In this document: positions 41,923 through 49,958 of the stretch, in pieces
Layout: every line of letters begins with the position of its first letter
Position numbering within the stretch: the stretch's first letter is position 1
DNA from: CAWBAT01 sp963810905
Lineage (GTDB): Bacteria > Acidobacteriota > Terriglobia > Versatilivoradales > Versatilivoraceae
Direction of reading: 5' to 3'
NCBI GenBank assembly: GCA_963810905.1
Contig: CAWEPG010000002.1
Span: forward strand, 744,001-808,000
Length of the DNA: 64,000 bases
Program-made: the position numbers and the translations under genes
The notes under the pieces: model-generated
What the model was told of the DNA's origin: nothing
The model's input: only the letters and a program-made list of their open reading frames with translations
The model's database searches: none

Positions 41923-42874
41923 AGCTAAACTTCAATTAAATCAGAAGACAACGGTCAACGCAGGCTCCTCCAACAATGTACGGGTAGAGGAGCTTAAACG
42001 GCAGACCTTGTCGGCCATTGCTTCCGCTAACTATTTTCCACCTCGTTCCGGAAATGCTCTTGAATTTATCAAGAACCTGAAACAGCTGGACCCCCAGAGC
42101 TCCTTTGCTGAAGACAAACTGGCTCTGATAAGGGGAAAAGCAAGCAGTCAGGCACAACTCATGGTTAAGGCTGGAAATCTCGAAGGTGCGAAGATCTTGT
42201 TGCGACAACTCGAAACTTACTTTCCTGACCAATCAGAGCCCGGCGTCTTGAGGGAACGCTTAAGATCTCAAGAACTAGCCGTAGCAGAGGTAAACGCCTC
42301 CGTTTCGAAGGCAGAGGCCGCACTGGAATCGGGACATTTCATATTGCCGTTCAATGAGAGCGCTTTCTCTCTGAGCAACCGGGTACTGGAGCTCGATCCA
42401 AACAATCGGAGAGCCCAATCCATCAGGAAGGACAGTCTGGCTCAGGCACTGGTTCAAGCTAAAAGTTGGACTAAGGATGGAAGATATGATGAAGCTCGCC
42501 AAGTTTATTTCACTGCGTCACAAATCCTCAGCACCCACAAAGACCTACCCTTCTCTGCTCTGGAAATCCGAGACCAACTTGAGCGTTTAGAATTCGTGGC
42601 CTTTCCAGTGATTCATGACCACACTCTTGGAAGTTGTAAAGGGACCTTGAAATTCAATGGCTACGTGATCGCATTTGTCCCAACGGGCGGCTCGAAAGAT
42701 GGTTTCGTGCAGAATCTCTCTGAACTTGAGCAACGCGAATTTGGGGACAAATTAAAACTACATCTCAAAGGAAAGACTTATCGATTCAGCGCCGGGGGAG
42801 TTGAAGGTAAAGAGGAAGGCAGACAGAAGTTAAAAGAAATCTACGAAAGACTGAGCAAATTAATTGAAAAGTAA
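41888..42874 (+). CDS. C-terminal part of the PEGA-domain protein (helical repeats)
   Basis: About 320 residues of helical repeats continuing the previous piece: INEALKRLRLVKAKLQLN, then ALEFIKNLKQLDPQSSFAE, LVKAGNLEGAKILLRQLETYF and LDPNNRRAQSIRKDSLAQAL, all TPR-like. It ends in a roughly 80-residue domain (HDHTLGSCKGTLKFNGYVIAF, then FRFSAGGVE-like YRFSAGGVEGKEEG) that I do not recognise. Joining at about 41887 by removing one base gives one protein of about 825 residues. An independent start (TTG 41909) has no ribosome site. Confidence 0.72.
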   Translation: MNEALKRLRLVKAKLQLNQKTTVNAGSSNNVRVEELKRQTLSAIASANYFPPRSGNALEFIKNLKQLDPQSSFAEDKLALIRGKASSQAQLMVKAGNLEGAKILLRQLETYFPDQSEPGVLRERLRSQELAVAEVNASVSKAEAALESGHFILPFNESAFSLSNRVLELDPNNRRAQSIRKDSLAQALVQAKSWTKDGRYDEARQVYFTASQILSTHKDLPFSALEIRDQLERLEFVAFPVIHDHTLGSCKGTLKFNGYVIAFVPTGGSKDGFVQNLSELEQREFGDKLKLHLKGKTYRFSAGGVEGKEEGRQKLKEIYERLSKLIEK

Positions 42875-43091
42875 GGATGAGGTCACAGTCCAATGGGGAT
42901 TTTCAAGAAGAGTTTTCGGTTCGATTGCTGGAAAGTCGGGGGAGTCGACAAATTCTTCCAAAAACGTTTTCGCTCCTTCGTCGGAAGTTATTGTTGGCAC
43001 TCCAGAGCCCCCACCGTCTCTGTCATCTTCCACCCAATAGCTGATCCGGCGCAGAACACCTGCGATTTGCTGCTGGTCTTTCTGACATAAG

Positions 43092-43343
43092 TTAATGCAG
43101 CTTTACTTTCACAGTTTGTGTACCGTCCAGGTGATTTCTCACTTTCATGATTTGCCCCCGCATCCAATTGCTTTCATGATCGTAAAACTGGACTTCGACT
43201 AGGACATTCTCTTTTACAGGACGCCACATAGAAAGGCATAGTTCACTGTCATCAAAAGCAATTAGCTGTGCGTTCTCTCTGAAGAAAGCCCCAAACATAT
43301 CTTTACCCCGAACCCTGATGTCCAAATGCTTCTCGGGTGTCAT
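43092..43343 (-). CDS. PilZ-like small protein
   Basis: 83 residues from ATG 43343, which has GGAAGGAG 5 bases upstream. MTPEKHLDIRVRGKDMFGAFF, then LCLSMWRPVKENVLVEVQF and MRGQIMKVRN follow the strand order of PilZ-like domains frequent in Acidobacteriota (R-V-x-G-x-D-x-x-G ... L-x-L-x-R-P-V). The c-di-GMP-binding RxxxR and D/N-x-S-x-x-G motifs are not clearly present, so binding is doubtful. Convergent with the PEGA gene; inside the putative island. Confidence 0.55.
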   Translation of the reverse strand: MTPEKHLDIRVRGKDMFGAFFRENAQLIAFDDSELCLSMWRPVKENVLVEVQFYDHESNWMRGQIMKVRNHLDGTQTVKVKLH

Positions 43344-43409
43344 TGTGCTCCTTCCTTCATTGAAAGCCCCTAATTGAATTGCAGACACATAGGTCAAGTT
43401 CCGTGCCAA

Positions 43410-44308
43410 ACAGCGAGGTCAACTCTGGACTATATATTAACTCATTTATTTTCAGATAATTGCATGATTCATCGATGTATTTTCCCTTTGGGAGGATTCA
43501 AAATGTGGAAAGGAGTTGCAGTAACGGATGTCCACATTTGAGAAAAGAATTGGGACTTTGGAGCGGGTTAAGTCATAAATCTAGCGAGTTTTGCAGGAAT
43601 CTTTTAGTATATCACCCCAATGTTATCAAAATAAGTCGAGAGAGAGAACAAGAGGTCAGAGATAGGTCGCCCCGTGGGACGGCCAAAAAGTATGGCTCAG
43701 CGATAAGTATGATCAGGGATTGCGAAAGCCATTCATTGGCCACAGGCAAGCCCCAATACAAGTAGGGCTAACGGTTATTTCCCCTGAAAAAGGCAAAATG
43801 ATCCGGAATCTTCTGGGGAATCAAATCCAGTGTCCGAGGAATCCATTGAACTTACTTGCCCCTTAGCTTTGGTATTGTCCATGCAAAGTTCACAAGAGTA
43901 AATTTCTGGCCGATCATTCCTGAAATGCTCCACCAGTCGCAACTCTCCATCCTTTTTAACTTAAGAGCCAGAATTAAGTAGATACCTGCCAGAATGCCCG
44001 ACGCGTTAGTCAATGGAGGTGGCCATGAAACGGTTGGCCCCCCTCGTAGTTCTTTATAACTTTTCAAACCGTGGCCTGCACCAACGAAAGATGGAGACTC
44101 CGTTCTCAATCGCAGAGAAAACTCTTGTCTGGCTCCCTATGGTGAATTCCAGCAGCGTGGGAGTGGGTGTTTGGAAATTATTGGAGTAGTGCAATGGAAG
44201 AGTATGAACAGCATGAGGTAGAAGGATGAACCACGGAGGGATGGCAGGTCCCCTCAACTTGAGACCTCCTATTCTTGTAATGGTCCTGATCCAGTATTGC
44301 CTTGACTA
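43410..44308. other. Gene-poor stretch inside the island
   Basis: About 900 bases with only short overlapping open frames on both strands, none resembling a protein. Probably decayed sequence downstream of the integrase fragment. No tRNA, CRISPR or long repeat was seen. Confidence 0.4.
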
Positions 44309-44522
44309 CTATTTTTCTGGACCTCTCGGCCACTGTATAATAAATTGATCCAAAGCAGACCTAATGTAGATCGGATTGGCTACACGAAGGACTTCAGGCT
44401 TTAGTGGTAAATACACATGGGTTCCCGTTTTCGCGGTGTACATGAACAGCCTGCCGTCAACAATGCGTATCAGCTTCAAAGAACAAAGCAGCATCACCGA
44501 TCCGTAGGCCGGAATACGCCAT
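44309..44522 (-). pseudogene. Tyrosine recombinase (integrase) catalytic-domain fragment, frameshifted
   Basis: Begins 42 bases from the tRNA-Leu 3' end. On the minus strand from 44522 the reading is MAYSGLRIGDAAL, carrying the Arg-I motif S-G-L-R-I-G-D-A of tyrosine recombinases. After one extra T (near 44482) it continues in the next frame as SLKLIRIVDGRLFMYTAKTG followed by THVYLPLKPEVLRVA, the beta-hairpin and K-T-G-x-x-V-x-x-P-L motif (active-site Lys). Then homology fades and a stop follows. N-terminal DNA-binding domain, H-x-x-R and Tyr motifs are missing, so it is a dead fragment. Position next to the attachment site is typical of an integrase. Confidence 0.72.
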
Positions 44523-44563
44523 TTTTTTTGTGTTTGTAAACTACTGATTTTATTGATTTAAAA

Positions 44564-44648
44564 TGGTGCGGAAGGCGGGACTTGAACCCGCATGGCTTGC
44601 GCCGCCACCCCCTCAAGATGGTGTGTCTGCCAATTCCACCACTTCCGC
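44564..44648 (-). tRNA. tRNA-Leu (GAG), insertion site of the island
   Basis: 85 bases including encoded CCA. Acceptor GCGGAAG/CTTCCGC, anticodon stem CCATC/GGTGG with loop TTGAGGG and anticodon GAG, long variable arm, T-loop TTCAAGT. Its last 24 bases are duplicated at 37935-37958. It follows secG by 34 bases on the same strand, so it is probably cotranscribed with pgk-tpiA-secG. Confidence 0.97.
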
Positions 44649-44682
44649 AAATCCTAAAGATGTTTCGTGGTATGTATTCCGT

Positions 44683-45060
44683 CTAAGGCTTGGACTTAGG
44701 TTGAGTCTGACTGGGCTGTTCAACGGGTGCCACTGGATTTTGCACCGGAGGTACTGGAGCTTTTCCTTCTGAAACGGGCGACGATTGCTTTGCCGGAGGA
44801 GTCGAACCTTGCATGAGTGAACTGCTCCTTCCCTTTGACGTAATCAAGGAAAGGGTCAATGATGTGAGCATGAACACAATTGCAGCGCCCGTCGTTAGCT
44901 TTGAAAGAAACGTGGCGGTGCCACGGGCTCCAAATGCCGTCTGTGATCCGCCTCCACCGAAGGCACCTGCCAGATCGGCGCCTTTTCCGGACTGAAGCAG
45001 CACGACCAGGATCAGAATCAGGCAAACAATAACATGAATAATCGAAATGAGTATAGACAT
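44683..45060 (-). CDS. secG: Preprotein translocase subunit SecG
   Basis: Small inner-membrane subunit of SecYEG. 125 residues: first helix IIHVIVCLILILVVLLQSGKG, the family's GGGGSQTAFGARGTATFLSK loop, second helix AAIVFMLTSLTLSLI, then a Pro/Gln-rich cytoplasmic tail of about 50 residues (longer than in E. coli but common in this phylum). Third gene of pgk-tpiA-secG, 43 bases after tpiA. Confidence 0.94.
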   Translation of the reverse strand: MSILISIIHVIVCLILILVVLLQSGKGADLAGAFGGGGSQTAFGARGTATFLSKLTTGAAIVFMLTSLTLSLITSKGRSSSLMQGSTPPAKQSSPVSEGKAPVPPVQNPVAPVEQPSQTQPKSKP

Positions 45061-45103
45061 GAAGCCTCTTAGGATAAATTTATCGAGCCATCAAACCCAG
45101 TTT

Positions 45104-45865
45104 TCACTGAGTCGGAAGATAATTGACTATAGCCGCAAAAGAATCGGGCTTTAAACTTGCCCCTCCTACCAGAGCTCCGTCGATATCTTCTTTTTCCATC
45201 AGACCCCGGATATTTTCGGGTTTTACACTCCCACCATACAAAACACGTAAGTGAAGGGCATTTTCCGGGCCAAAAAGCTCTTTGGCAAACCGCCTTATCA
45301 ATTGGTGAACTTCAGCTGCCATCTCTGGGGTAGCAGTCCGACCCGTCCCGATTGCCCAGACCGGTTCGTAGGCAATGACTATACGGGAAAAATCTTGGGG
45401 TGTCAAGCCGGCAAACCCTTCTTGAAATTGGGTTTGAATGACTAATAAGGTCTCATTGGATTCCCTTTCAGCCAAGATTTCGCCAAGGCAAACGATGGGG
45501 GTCAAATCGGCCTCGAGCGCCGCACGAATCTTTCGATTGACCGTTTGATTGGTCTCGCCAAAGTACTGCCGCCTTTCAGAATGCCCAATAATGCAATACC
45601 GACATCCAAGATCGGCCAACATGGGTGCTGAGATCTCGCCCGTGTAGGCTCCTTCTTTCTCCCAGTGAAGGTTCTGCGCAGATATGGAAACATTGCTGCC
45701 GTTTGAGGCCTTGATGGCTTCCTCCAATGCAGTGAAGGGAGGAGCAACGACTACATCACAATGAATCGAATTGGCTACCAGCGATTTCAGGTGGGTGATG
45801 AAGCTACCTGTTTCGCCTGCAGTCTTATACATCTTCCAATTCCCAGCAATTATCGGACGCCGCAT
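45104..45865 (-). CDS. tpiA: Triosephosphate isomerase
   Basis: Glycolytic TIM barrel interconverting DHAP and glyceraldehyde-3-phosphate. 253 residues: IIAGNWKMYKT (Lys), CRYCIIGHSERRQYFGET (catalytic His), VIAYEPVWAIGTGRT (catalytic Glu) and LRVLYGGSVKPEN plus GALVGGASL (phosphate loop). ATG 45865 (MRRPIIAGNWK) fits the family; the frame is open upstream to 45901 with a Lys-rich lead-in. Lies between pgk and secG. Confidence 0.96.
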   Translation of the reverse strand: MRRPIIAGNWKMYKTAGETGSFITHLKSLVANSIHCDVVVAPPFTALEEAIKASNGSNVSISAQNLHWEKEGAYTGEISAPMLADLGCRYCIIGHSERRQYFGETNQTVNRKIRAALEADLTPIVCLGEILAERESNETLLVIQTQFQEGFAGLTPQDFSRIVIAYEPVWAIGTGRTATPEMAAEVHQLIRRFAKELFGPENALHLRVLYGGSVKPENIRGLMEKEDIDGALVGGASLKPDSFAAIVNYLPTQ

Positions 45866-46055
45866 TCTCGGTTCTTTCTTCTTTTTACTTGGCAGTTGCA
45901 AAGGAACATTCTCAATCCTTCTTTTTATCCGACAGTACTTTTCAACACCGCTCGACCTGAAGGCTGTTGAAACGAAATTCTGCCAACTCGGCGGATGAAA
46001 GCGTTGAGAATGCTATCATGCCGACATTATGTGAGTAACCCTGATGCAGTCCTAG

Positions 46056-47246
46056 TCATGGCTTGTCCGAGAGGGCTTCGACACCCGGCAGTTTCAATCC
46101 GCCAAGAAACTCGAGTGAAGCGCCCCCTCCGGTAGAAATATGGCTGATCTTCCCTTCCACACCAGCCTTGTGAATGGCCGCGATCGAGTCACCACCGCCA
46201 ACAATTGTTGTCGCATGACTTTCCGCTACAGCCTGCGCAATGGCCATCGTCCCTTGGGCAAATGGCTCGATTTCAAAAATCCCCAAAGGTCCGTTCCAGA
46301 GGATCGTCTTGGCGGCAGCGATCTGTTGTTTGAACCGAATAATGGTTTCCGGTCCAATATCAACGCCCATCCAGTCCATCGGCGTCTCTTGGATCGAAGT
46401 CACTTTATGTTCAGCCGACGCATCAATTTTACTCGTGACCACATGGTCAACAGGTAAGATCAATTTCACTTTCCGTTTCTGAGCCATCTTCAACAAATCG
46501 CTGGCAGTGTTGATCTTGTCGGTCTCCACAAGCGATTTCCCGATCTCATACTCTTCCGAGGCAAGGAAGGTGTAAGCCATGCCGCCGCCTATGAGCAGGA
46601 CATCAACGACACCCAATAGATTTTCGATCACTTCAATCTTATCTGAAACTTTGGCCCCTCCAAGAATCGCAACATAGGGGCGATCGGGATTTCGAGTGGC
46701 CTTTCCAAGGTAAGTCAGCTCTTTCTCCATTAATAGACCGGCCGCTGCTTTCCCCACAAAGGGGACCATCCCTGCCGTTGAGGCATGGGCCCGATGAGCC
46801 GTTCCAAAGGCATCATTGACGTAGAGGTCACACAAAGATGCCAATTGTTTGGAAAATTCGGGATCATTCGATTCCTCCTGAGAATGAAAGCGAAGATTTT
46901 CAAGAAGGAGAACCTCGCCTTCTCGAAGGGCTTTCGACTGGGCTAGCACAGCATCCCCCACACAATCTTGTGCCATCTGAACCGGCTGACGGAGTAATTT
47001 CTCAAGTGCCGTTGCGACCGGCTTCAGACTCATGGCTGGGTTTGATTTCCCCTTTGGTCTCCCTAAGTGAGAGGCCAAAATGACCCGCGCATGATTTGCT
47101 ATAGCATATTGAATCGTGGGCAGGCTTGCTTTAATGCGAGTGTCGTTGGTAATTCTGCCTTCCTGATCAAGAGGAACATTGAAATCGACACGCACGAAGA
47201 GGCGTTTTCCTTTGAGTTGTAGGTCTTTAATCGAAAGTTTATTCAT
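46056..47246 (-). CDS. pgk: Phosphoglycerate kinase
   Basis: Glycolytic ATP-forming kinase. 396 residues: GKRLFVRVDFNVPLD, ILASHLGRPKGK, LLLENLRFHSQEE, the Y-V-N-D-A-F-G-T-A-H-R-A-H-A-S-T block, LGGAKVSDKIEVIENLL, PVDHVV and GGGDSIAAIHKAGVEGKISH with the terminal STGGGASLEFL. ATG 47246 (MNKLSIKDLQ) has AGAGGG upstream. First gene of pgk-tpiA-secG-tRNA-Leu; a consensus promoter lies 50 bases upstream. Confidence 0.96.
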   Translation of the reverse strand: MNKLSIKDLQLKGKRLFVRVDFNVPLDQEGRITNDTRIKASLPTIQYAIANHARVILASHLGRPKGKSNPAMSLKPVATALEKLLRQPVQMAQDCVGDAVLAQSKALREGEVLLLENLRFHSQEESNDPEFSKQLASLCDLYVNDAFGTAHRAHASTAGMVPFVGKAAAGLLMEKELTYLGKATRNPDRPYVAILGGAKVSDKIEVIENLLGVVDVLLIGGGMAYTFLASEEYEIGKSLVETDKINTASDLLKMAQKRKVKLILPVDHVVTSKIDASAEHKVTSIQETPMDWMGVDIGPETIIRFKQQIAAAKTILWNGPLGIFEIEPFAQGTMAIAQAVAESHATTIVGGGDSIAAIHKAGVEGKISHISTGGGASLEFLGGLKLPGVEALSDKP

Positions 47247-47295
47247 AGCTGCCCTCTGCGAATCGTGGCTGTACATAAAGCGACAAGAACTTGTT

Positions 47296-47325
47296 AATAT
47301 ATCGATTGTCAAGAATCCTTGTCAA
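47296..47325 (-). promoter_or_regulatory. Predicted sigma-70-like promoter of pgk
   Basis: Minus strand TTGACA (complement of 47320-47325), 18-base spacer, TATATT (complement of 47296-47301), giving a leader of about 40 bases before ATG 47246. A second TTGACA occurs inside the spacer. Same boxes and spacing as the tRNA-Val promoter. Confidence 0.7.
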
Positions 47326-47335
47326 CGTTTTTGGC

Positions 47336-47364
47336 TTGGTGTCGAGGGATCGCAGGTTTATAAT
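47336..47364 (+). promoter_or_regulatory. Predicted promoter of waaA
   Basis: TTGGTG at 47336-47341, 17-base spacer, perfect TATAAT at 47359-47364, about 65 bases before the waaA ATG. It starts only 10 bases from the outer edge of the divergent pgk promoter. Confidence 0.55.
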
Positions 47365-47430
47365 GGCAGCTTGAAAAACTAGATTGGGAGCGGTTTTTGG
47401 CCTACAGACCAGCAACCACCAATCCACTCC

Positions 47431-47961
47431 ATGCATCTTCTCTACAGTTTCTGCTTTACCGTCGGATTCATTTTGGCCCTCCCATATTTCTTGTACCAGG
47501 GAATCTTCCATAAGAAATATTTCGCTGGGCTCCGACAGCGCTTTGGCTTTCTTCCGACAGAACTAAGTCGACAGCCTGAGGGAGGCATCTGGGTTCATGC
47601 CGTATCGGTTGGGGAGTTCCTGGCTATCCTGCCCCTCTTGAAAGCGTTAAAACAAGAGTGGCCTGACAAGACTCTCGTAGTATCGACCACAACTCTCACT
47701 GGACAAAAGCTCGCTCAAGAGAAACTGGCCGACATTGCAAAGGTATTTTATTTCCCTTTGGACTGGGAATTTGCCGTGCGGCGTTGCCTCAGAGTTGTTC
47801 GCCCTTCATTAATCTTGATTGTTGAAACTGAAATCTGGCCCAATTTTCTAAGGACGTGCCGCCTGGCAGGAATCCCTGTATTGCTCATTAATGGGCGTCT
47901 TTCGGACAAATCGATCGCATCGTATCGGAAAGATAACCTGGTTCATGAAGCCGATCCTTAA
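47431..47961 (+). CDS. waaA: Kdo transferase WaaA, N-terminal part of a frameshifted gene
   Basis: WaaA (KdtA) adds Kdo residues from CMP-Kdo to lipid IVA at the inner membrane. This part has the N-terminal membrane anchor (LLYSFCFTVGFILALPYFLYQ), GIWVHAVSVGEFLAILPLL and LILIVETEIWPNFLR, the last two diagnostic of the family, then VLLINGRLSDKS. After SYRK the frame is wrong; removing one A from AAA at 47929-47931 restores SYRKITWFMKPILKD. Total intact gene 47431-48737, about 435 residues. Starts the core-lipopolysaccharide cluster. Confidence 0.9.
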   Translation: MHLLYSFCFTVGFILALPYFLYQGIFHKKYFAGLRQRFGFLPTELSRQPEGGIWVHAVSVGEFLAILPLLKALKQEWPDKTLVVSTTTLTGQKLAQEKLADIAKVFYFPLDWEFAVRRCLRVVRPSLILIVETEIWPNFLRTCRLAGIPVLLINGRLSDKSIASYRKDNLVHEADP

Positions 47962-48737
47962 GGATTTTAGCTTCTGCCTCATGCAGACTCCGGAAGATCG
48001 TCACCGCCTGATCAGCTTGGGGGCTCCACTGGAGAAGGTGGGTGTTGTGGGAAATATCAAGTACGATCTTCATGTCCCCGAAAACATCGAAAGAATAAGT
48101 AACTCCTACCGGCAACTGTTTGGGTTGAACTCAAGCCACTTCGTCGTAGTCGCGGGAAGTACCATGGATGGAGAAGAAGAAATCGTACTGGCCGCCTTCA
48201 GAAAACTGACCGAAGCCTTTCCTGCGTCAAAGCTGATTCTTGCTCCTCGTCACCCTCATCGAGTCAGAGCGGTTGAAGGCATCATCACTGCATTTGGCTT
48301 CCCTTTCAAGAAGCGAACTGATTTTGCCTTTGAGGGCAGAGCGGAAGTGGACTGTGCCGTCATCTTGCTGGATACGATGGGTGAGCTAGCAGCCATCTAC
48401 TCCATGGCAGATGCGGTGTTTGTCGGAGGAAGCCTGGTCCCTCGAGGAGGCCACAATATCATGGAGCCTGCTCTCTTCGAAAAGCCGATCCTATTTGGTC
48501 CCGACATGAATAATTTTCGGGAGATCGCAAGCTATTTCGTAGACCGGCAAGCTGCATTCTTGGTTCCTGATTCCGCTGGGTTAGCGGACAGATTAATCGA
48601 ATTGGTTCAAAGATCCACCCTTGAGGAAGCAACTCGGCATGCGGGCAGGCGAAATTTTGGCTCAAAACCGTGGGGCAACTCGGAAGATTTTGGACCATGT
48701 TAGGGACTGCTTAACAACCGCTCATGGCGAGTCTTGA
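47929..48737 (+). CDS. waaA: Kdo transferase WaaA, C-terminal part
   Basis: Second glycosyltransferase domain of WaaA: CLMQTPEDRHRLISLGAP, VGNIKYDL, VVAGSTMDGEEEIVL, LILAPRHPHRV, LLDTMGELAAIYSMADAVFVGGSL is spread over residues 145-170 of this piece, and GGHNIMEPALFEKPILFGP. Another shift occurs near the end: removing one G from GGG at 48643-48645 changes ARRNFGSKP to AAGEILAQNRGATRKILDH and moves the stop to 48735-48737. Two single-base lesions in one essential gene argue for consensus errors rather than decay. Confidence 0.88.
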
Positions 48738-48806
48738 AGAAGGCTGTGGCAGATCCATCCGCGCAGCTGATCCGCATTTTACATTGGCTTGAAAGTTAGT
48801 GAGAAA

Positions 48807-49865
48807 ATGCAAATTCCGGCACTTTGGGCGCCAATTCGCTGGATCTATTTTGCGCTGGTTCGCATTCGATCCTGGCTCTACGCCAATCATGTTTTGACAA
48901 CACATCGTCTACAACGACCTGTGATCTGTGTCGGCAACTTGACGATGGGAGGGACAGGCAAAACGCCAACCGTTATTGCCATTGGGCATCTGTTACAGAA
49001 AGCCGGCTACCGTATTTCTGTGATTCTTCGTGGTTACAAAGGGCAATATAAGGGAGCCGTTTTGCTCGTTTCGGATGGCGTGAAATCGCTGACAACCGTT
49101 CAAGAGGCAGGGGACGAAGCGCTTGTGATTGCCCAAAATTTGCCCCAGGCAATTATTGCCACATCAAAGGACCGTTGGAAATGCGGAACCTGGCTGGAAC
49201 AAAATTTTTCAATAGACCTTCACCTGCTAGATGACGGCTACCAACACTTAAGGCTATTTCGCAATTTCAACTTGCTTCTCATCGATGTAACCAATCCATG
49301 GAGCGACACTTTCCCTCCCGTAGGACTGCTTCGCGAGCCCCTCAGTGGAATTCAACGGGCGGATGCAGTGTTACTGACACGAACCAAGCCAGGAGAGCAC
49401 TATCCCGAGTTGATGCAGATTGTTAAAATGCACCGTTCGGACCTTCCTGTTTTCTATTCCAGGCAAAAGATATGCGCCGTGGACTCGATGCGGGGGAAAG
49501 ATTCCACTCCAATGGAAAAGCTTAAGGACTCCTCTCTCTTAGCTTTCGCGGGAATTGGCCAACCCAATCAATTCTTTTCACTACTTAAGGAGTCTCAATT
49601 CCATATTCGTGAATGTTGCCCTTTTAAGGACCATCATCGTTATACTTCAGAAGACATCTCGAGGCTCAAATCACGATGTCAAAGCATCGGGATTAAAGCC
49701 ATGATCACGACAGAAAAAGATGCCGGGAAGCTTAGTGTCCAGGATTTTGAGCCTTTTCAGGTTCTGGTTGCTAGACTAGAATTTGAGTTTGATAGTCCAG
49801 ATCAGCTTCTCGAACTCATTCTGAATAAGACTGGACTTTCGTTGAAGACGGGTATGGTTCCTTGA
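48807..49865 (+). CDS. lpxK: Tetraacyldisaccharide 4'-kinase
   Basis: Phosphorylates the 4' position of the lipid A precursor at the inner membrane. 352 residues: N-terminal membrane-associated helix IRWIYFALVRIRSWLYANH, Walker A VGNLTMGGTGKTPTVIAI, LRGYKGQYKGAVLLVSDG, the LLDDGYQHLRLFRN motif with the catalytic Asp, and IDVTNPWSD. ATG 48807; a TTG at 48789 is in frame. Second gene of the cluster. Confidence 0.94.
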   Translation: MQIPALWAPIRWIYFALVRIRSWLYANHVLTTHRLQRPVICVGNLTMGGTGKTPTVIAIGHLLQKAGYRISVILRGYKGQYKGAVLLVSDGVKSLTTVQEAGDEALVIAQNLPQAIIATSKDRWKCGTWLEQNFSIDLHLLDDGYQHLRLFRNFNLLLIDVTNPWSDTFPPVGLLREPLSGIQRADAVLLTRTKPGEHYPELMQIVKMHRSDLPVFYSRQKICAVDSMRGKDSTPMEKLKDSSLLAFAGIGQPNQFFSLLKESQFHIRECCPFKDHHRYTSEDISRLKSRCQSIGIKAMITTEKDAGKLSVQDFEPFQVLVARLEFEFDSPDQLLELILNKTGLSLKTGMVP

Positions 49866-49958
49866 CAACAATTACGGTTAGAAAAACTGGGTAACTCCAT
49901 TATTGGAGATTGAAAAATATAATGACGGATTTCTCACCCCTCCTCTCGTCTATCGATT

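Noticed and set aside
43460..44257. Several 60-100-codon open frames on both strands between the PilZ-like gene and the integrase fragment
   Set aside because: They overlap one another and resemble nothing. One minus-strand frame near 44100 briefly looks like the end of an integrase (A-R-Q-E pattern) but has an internal stop, so no claim is made.
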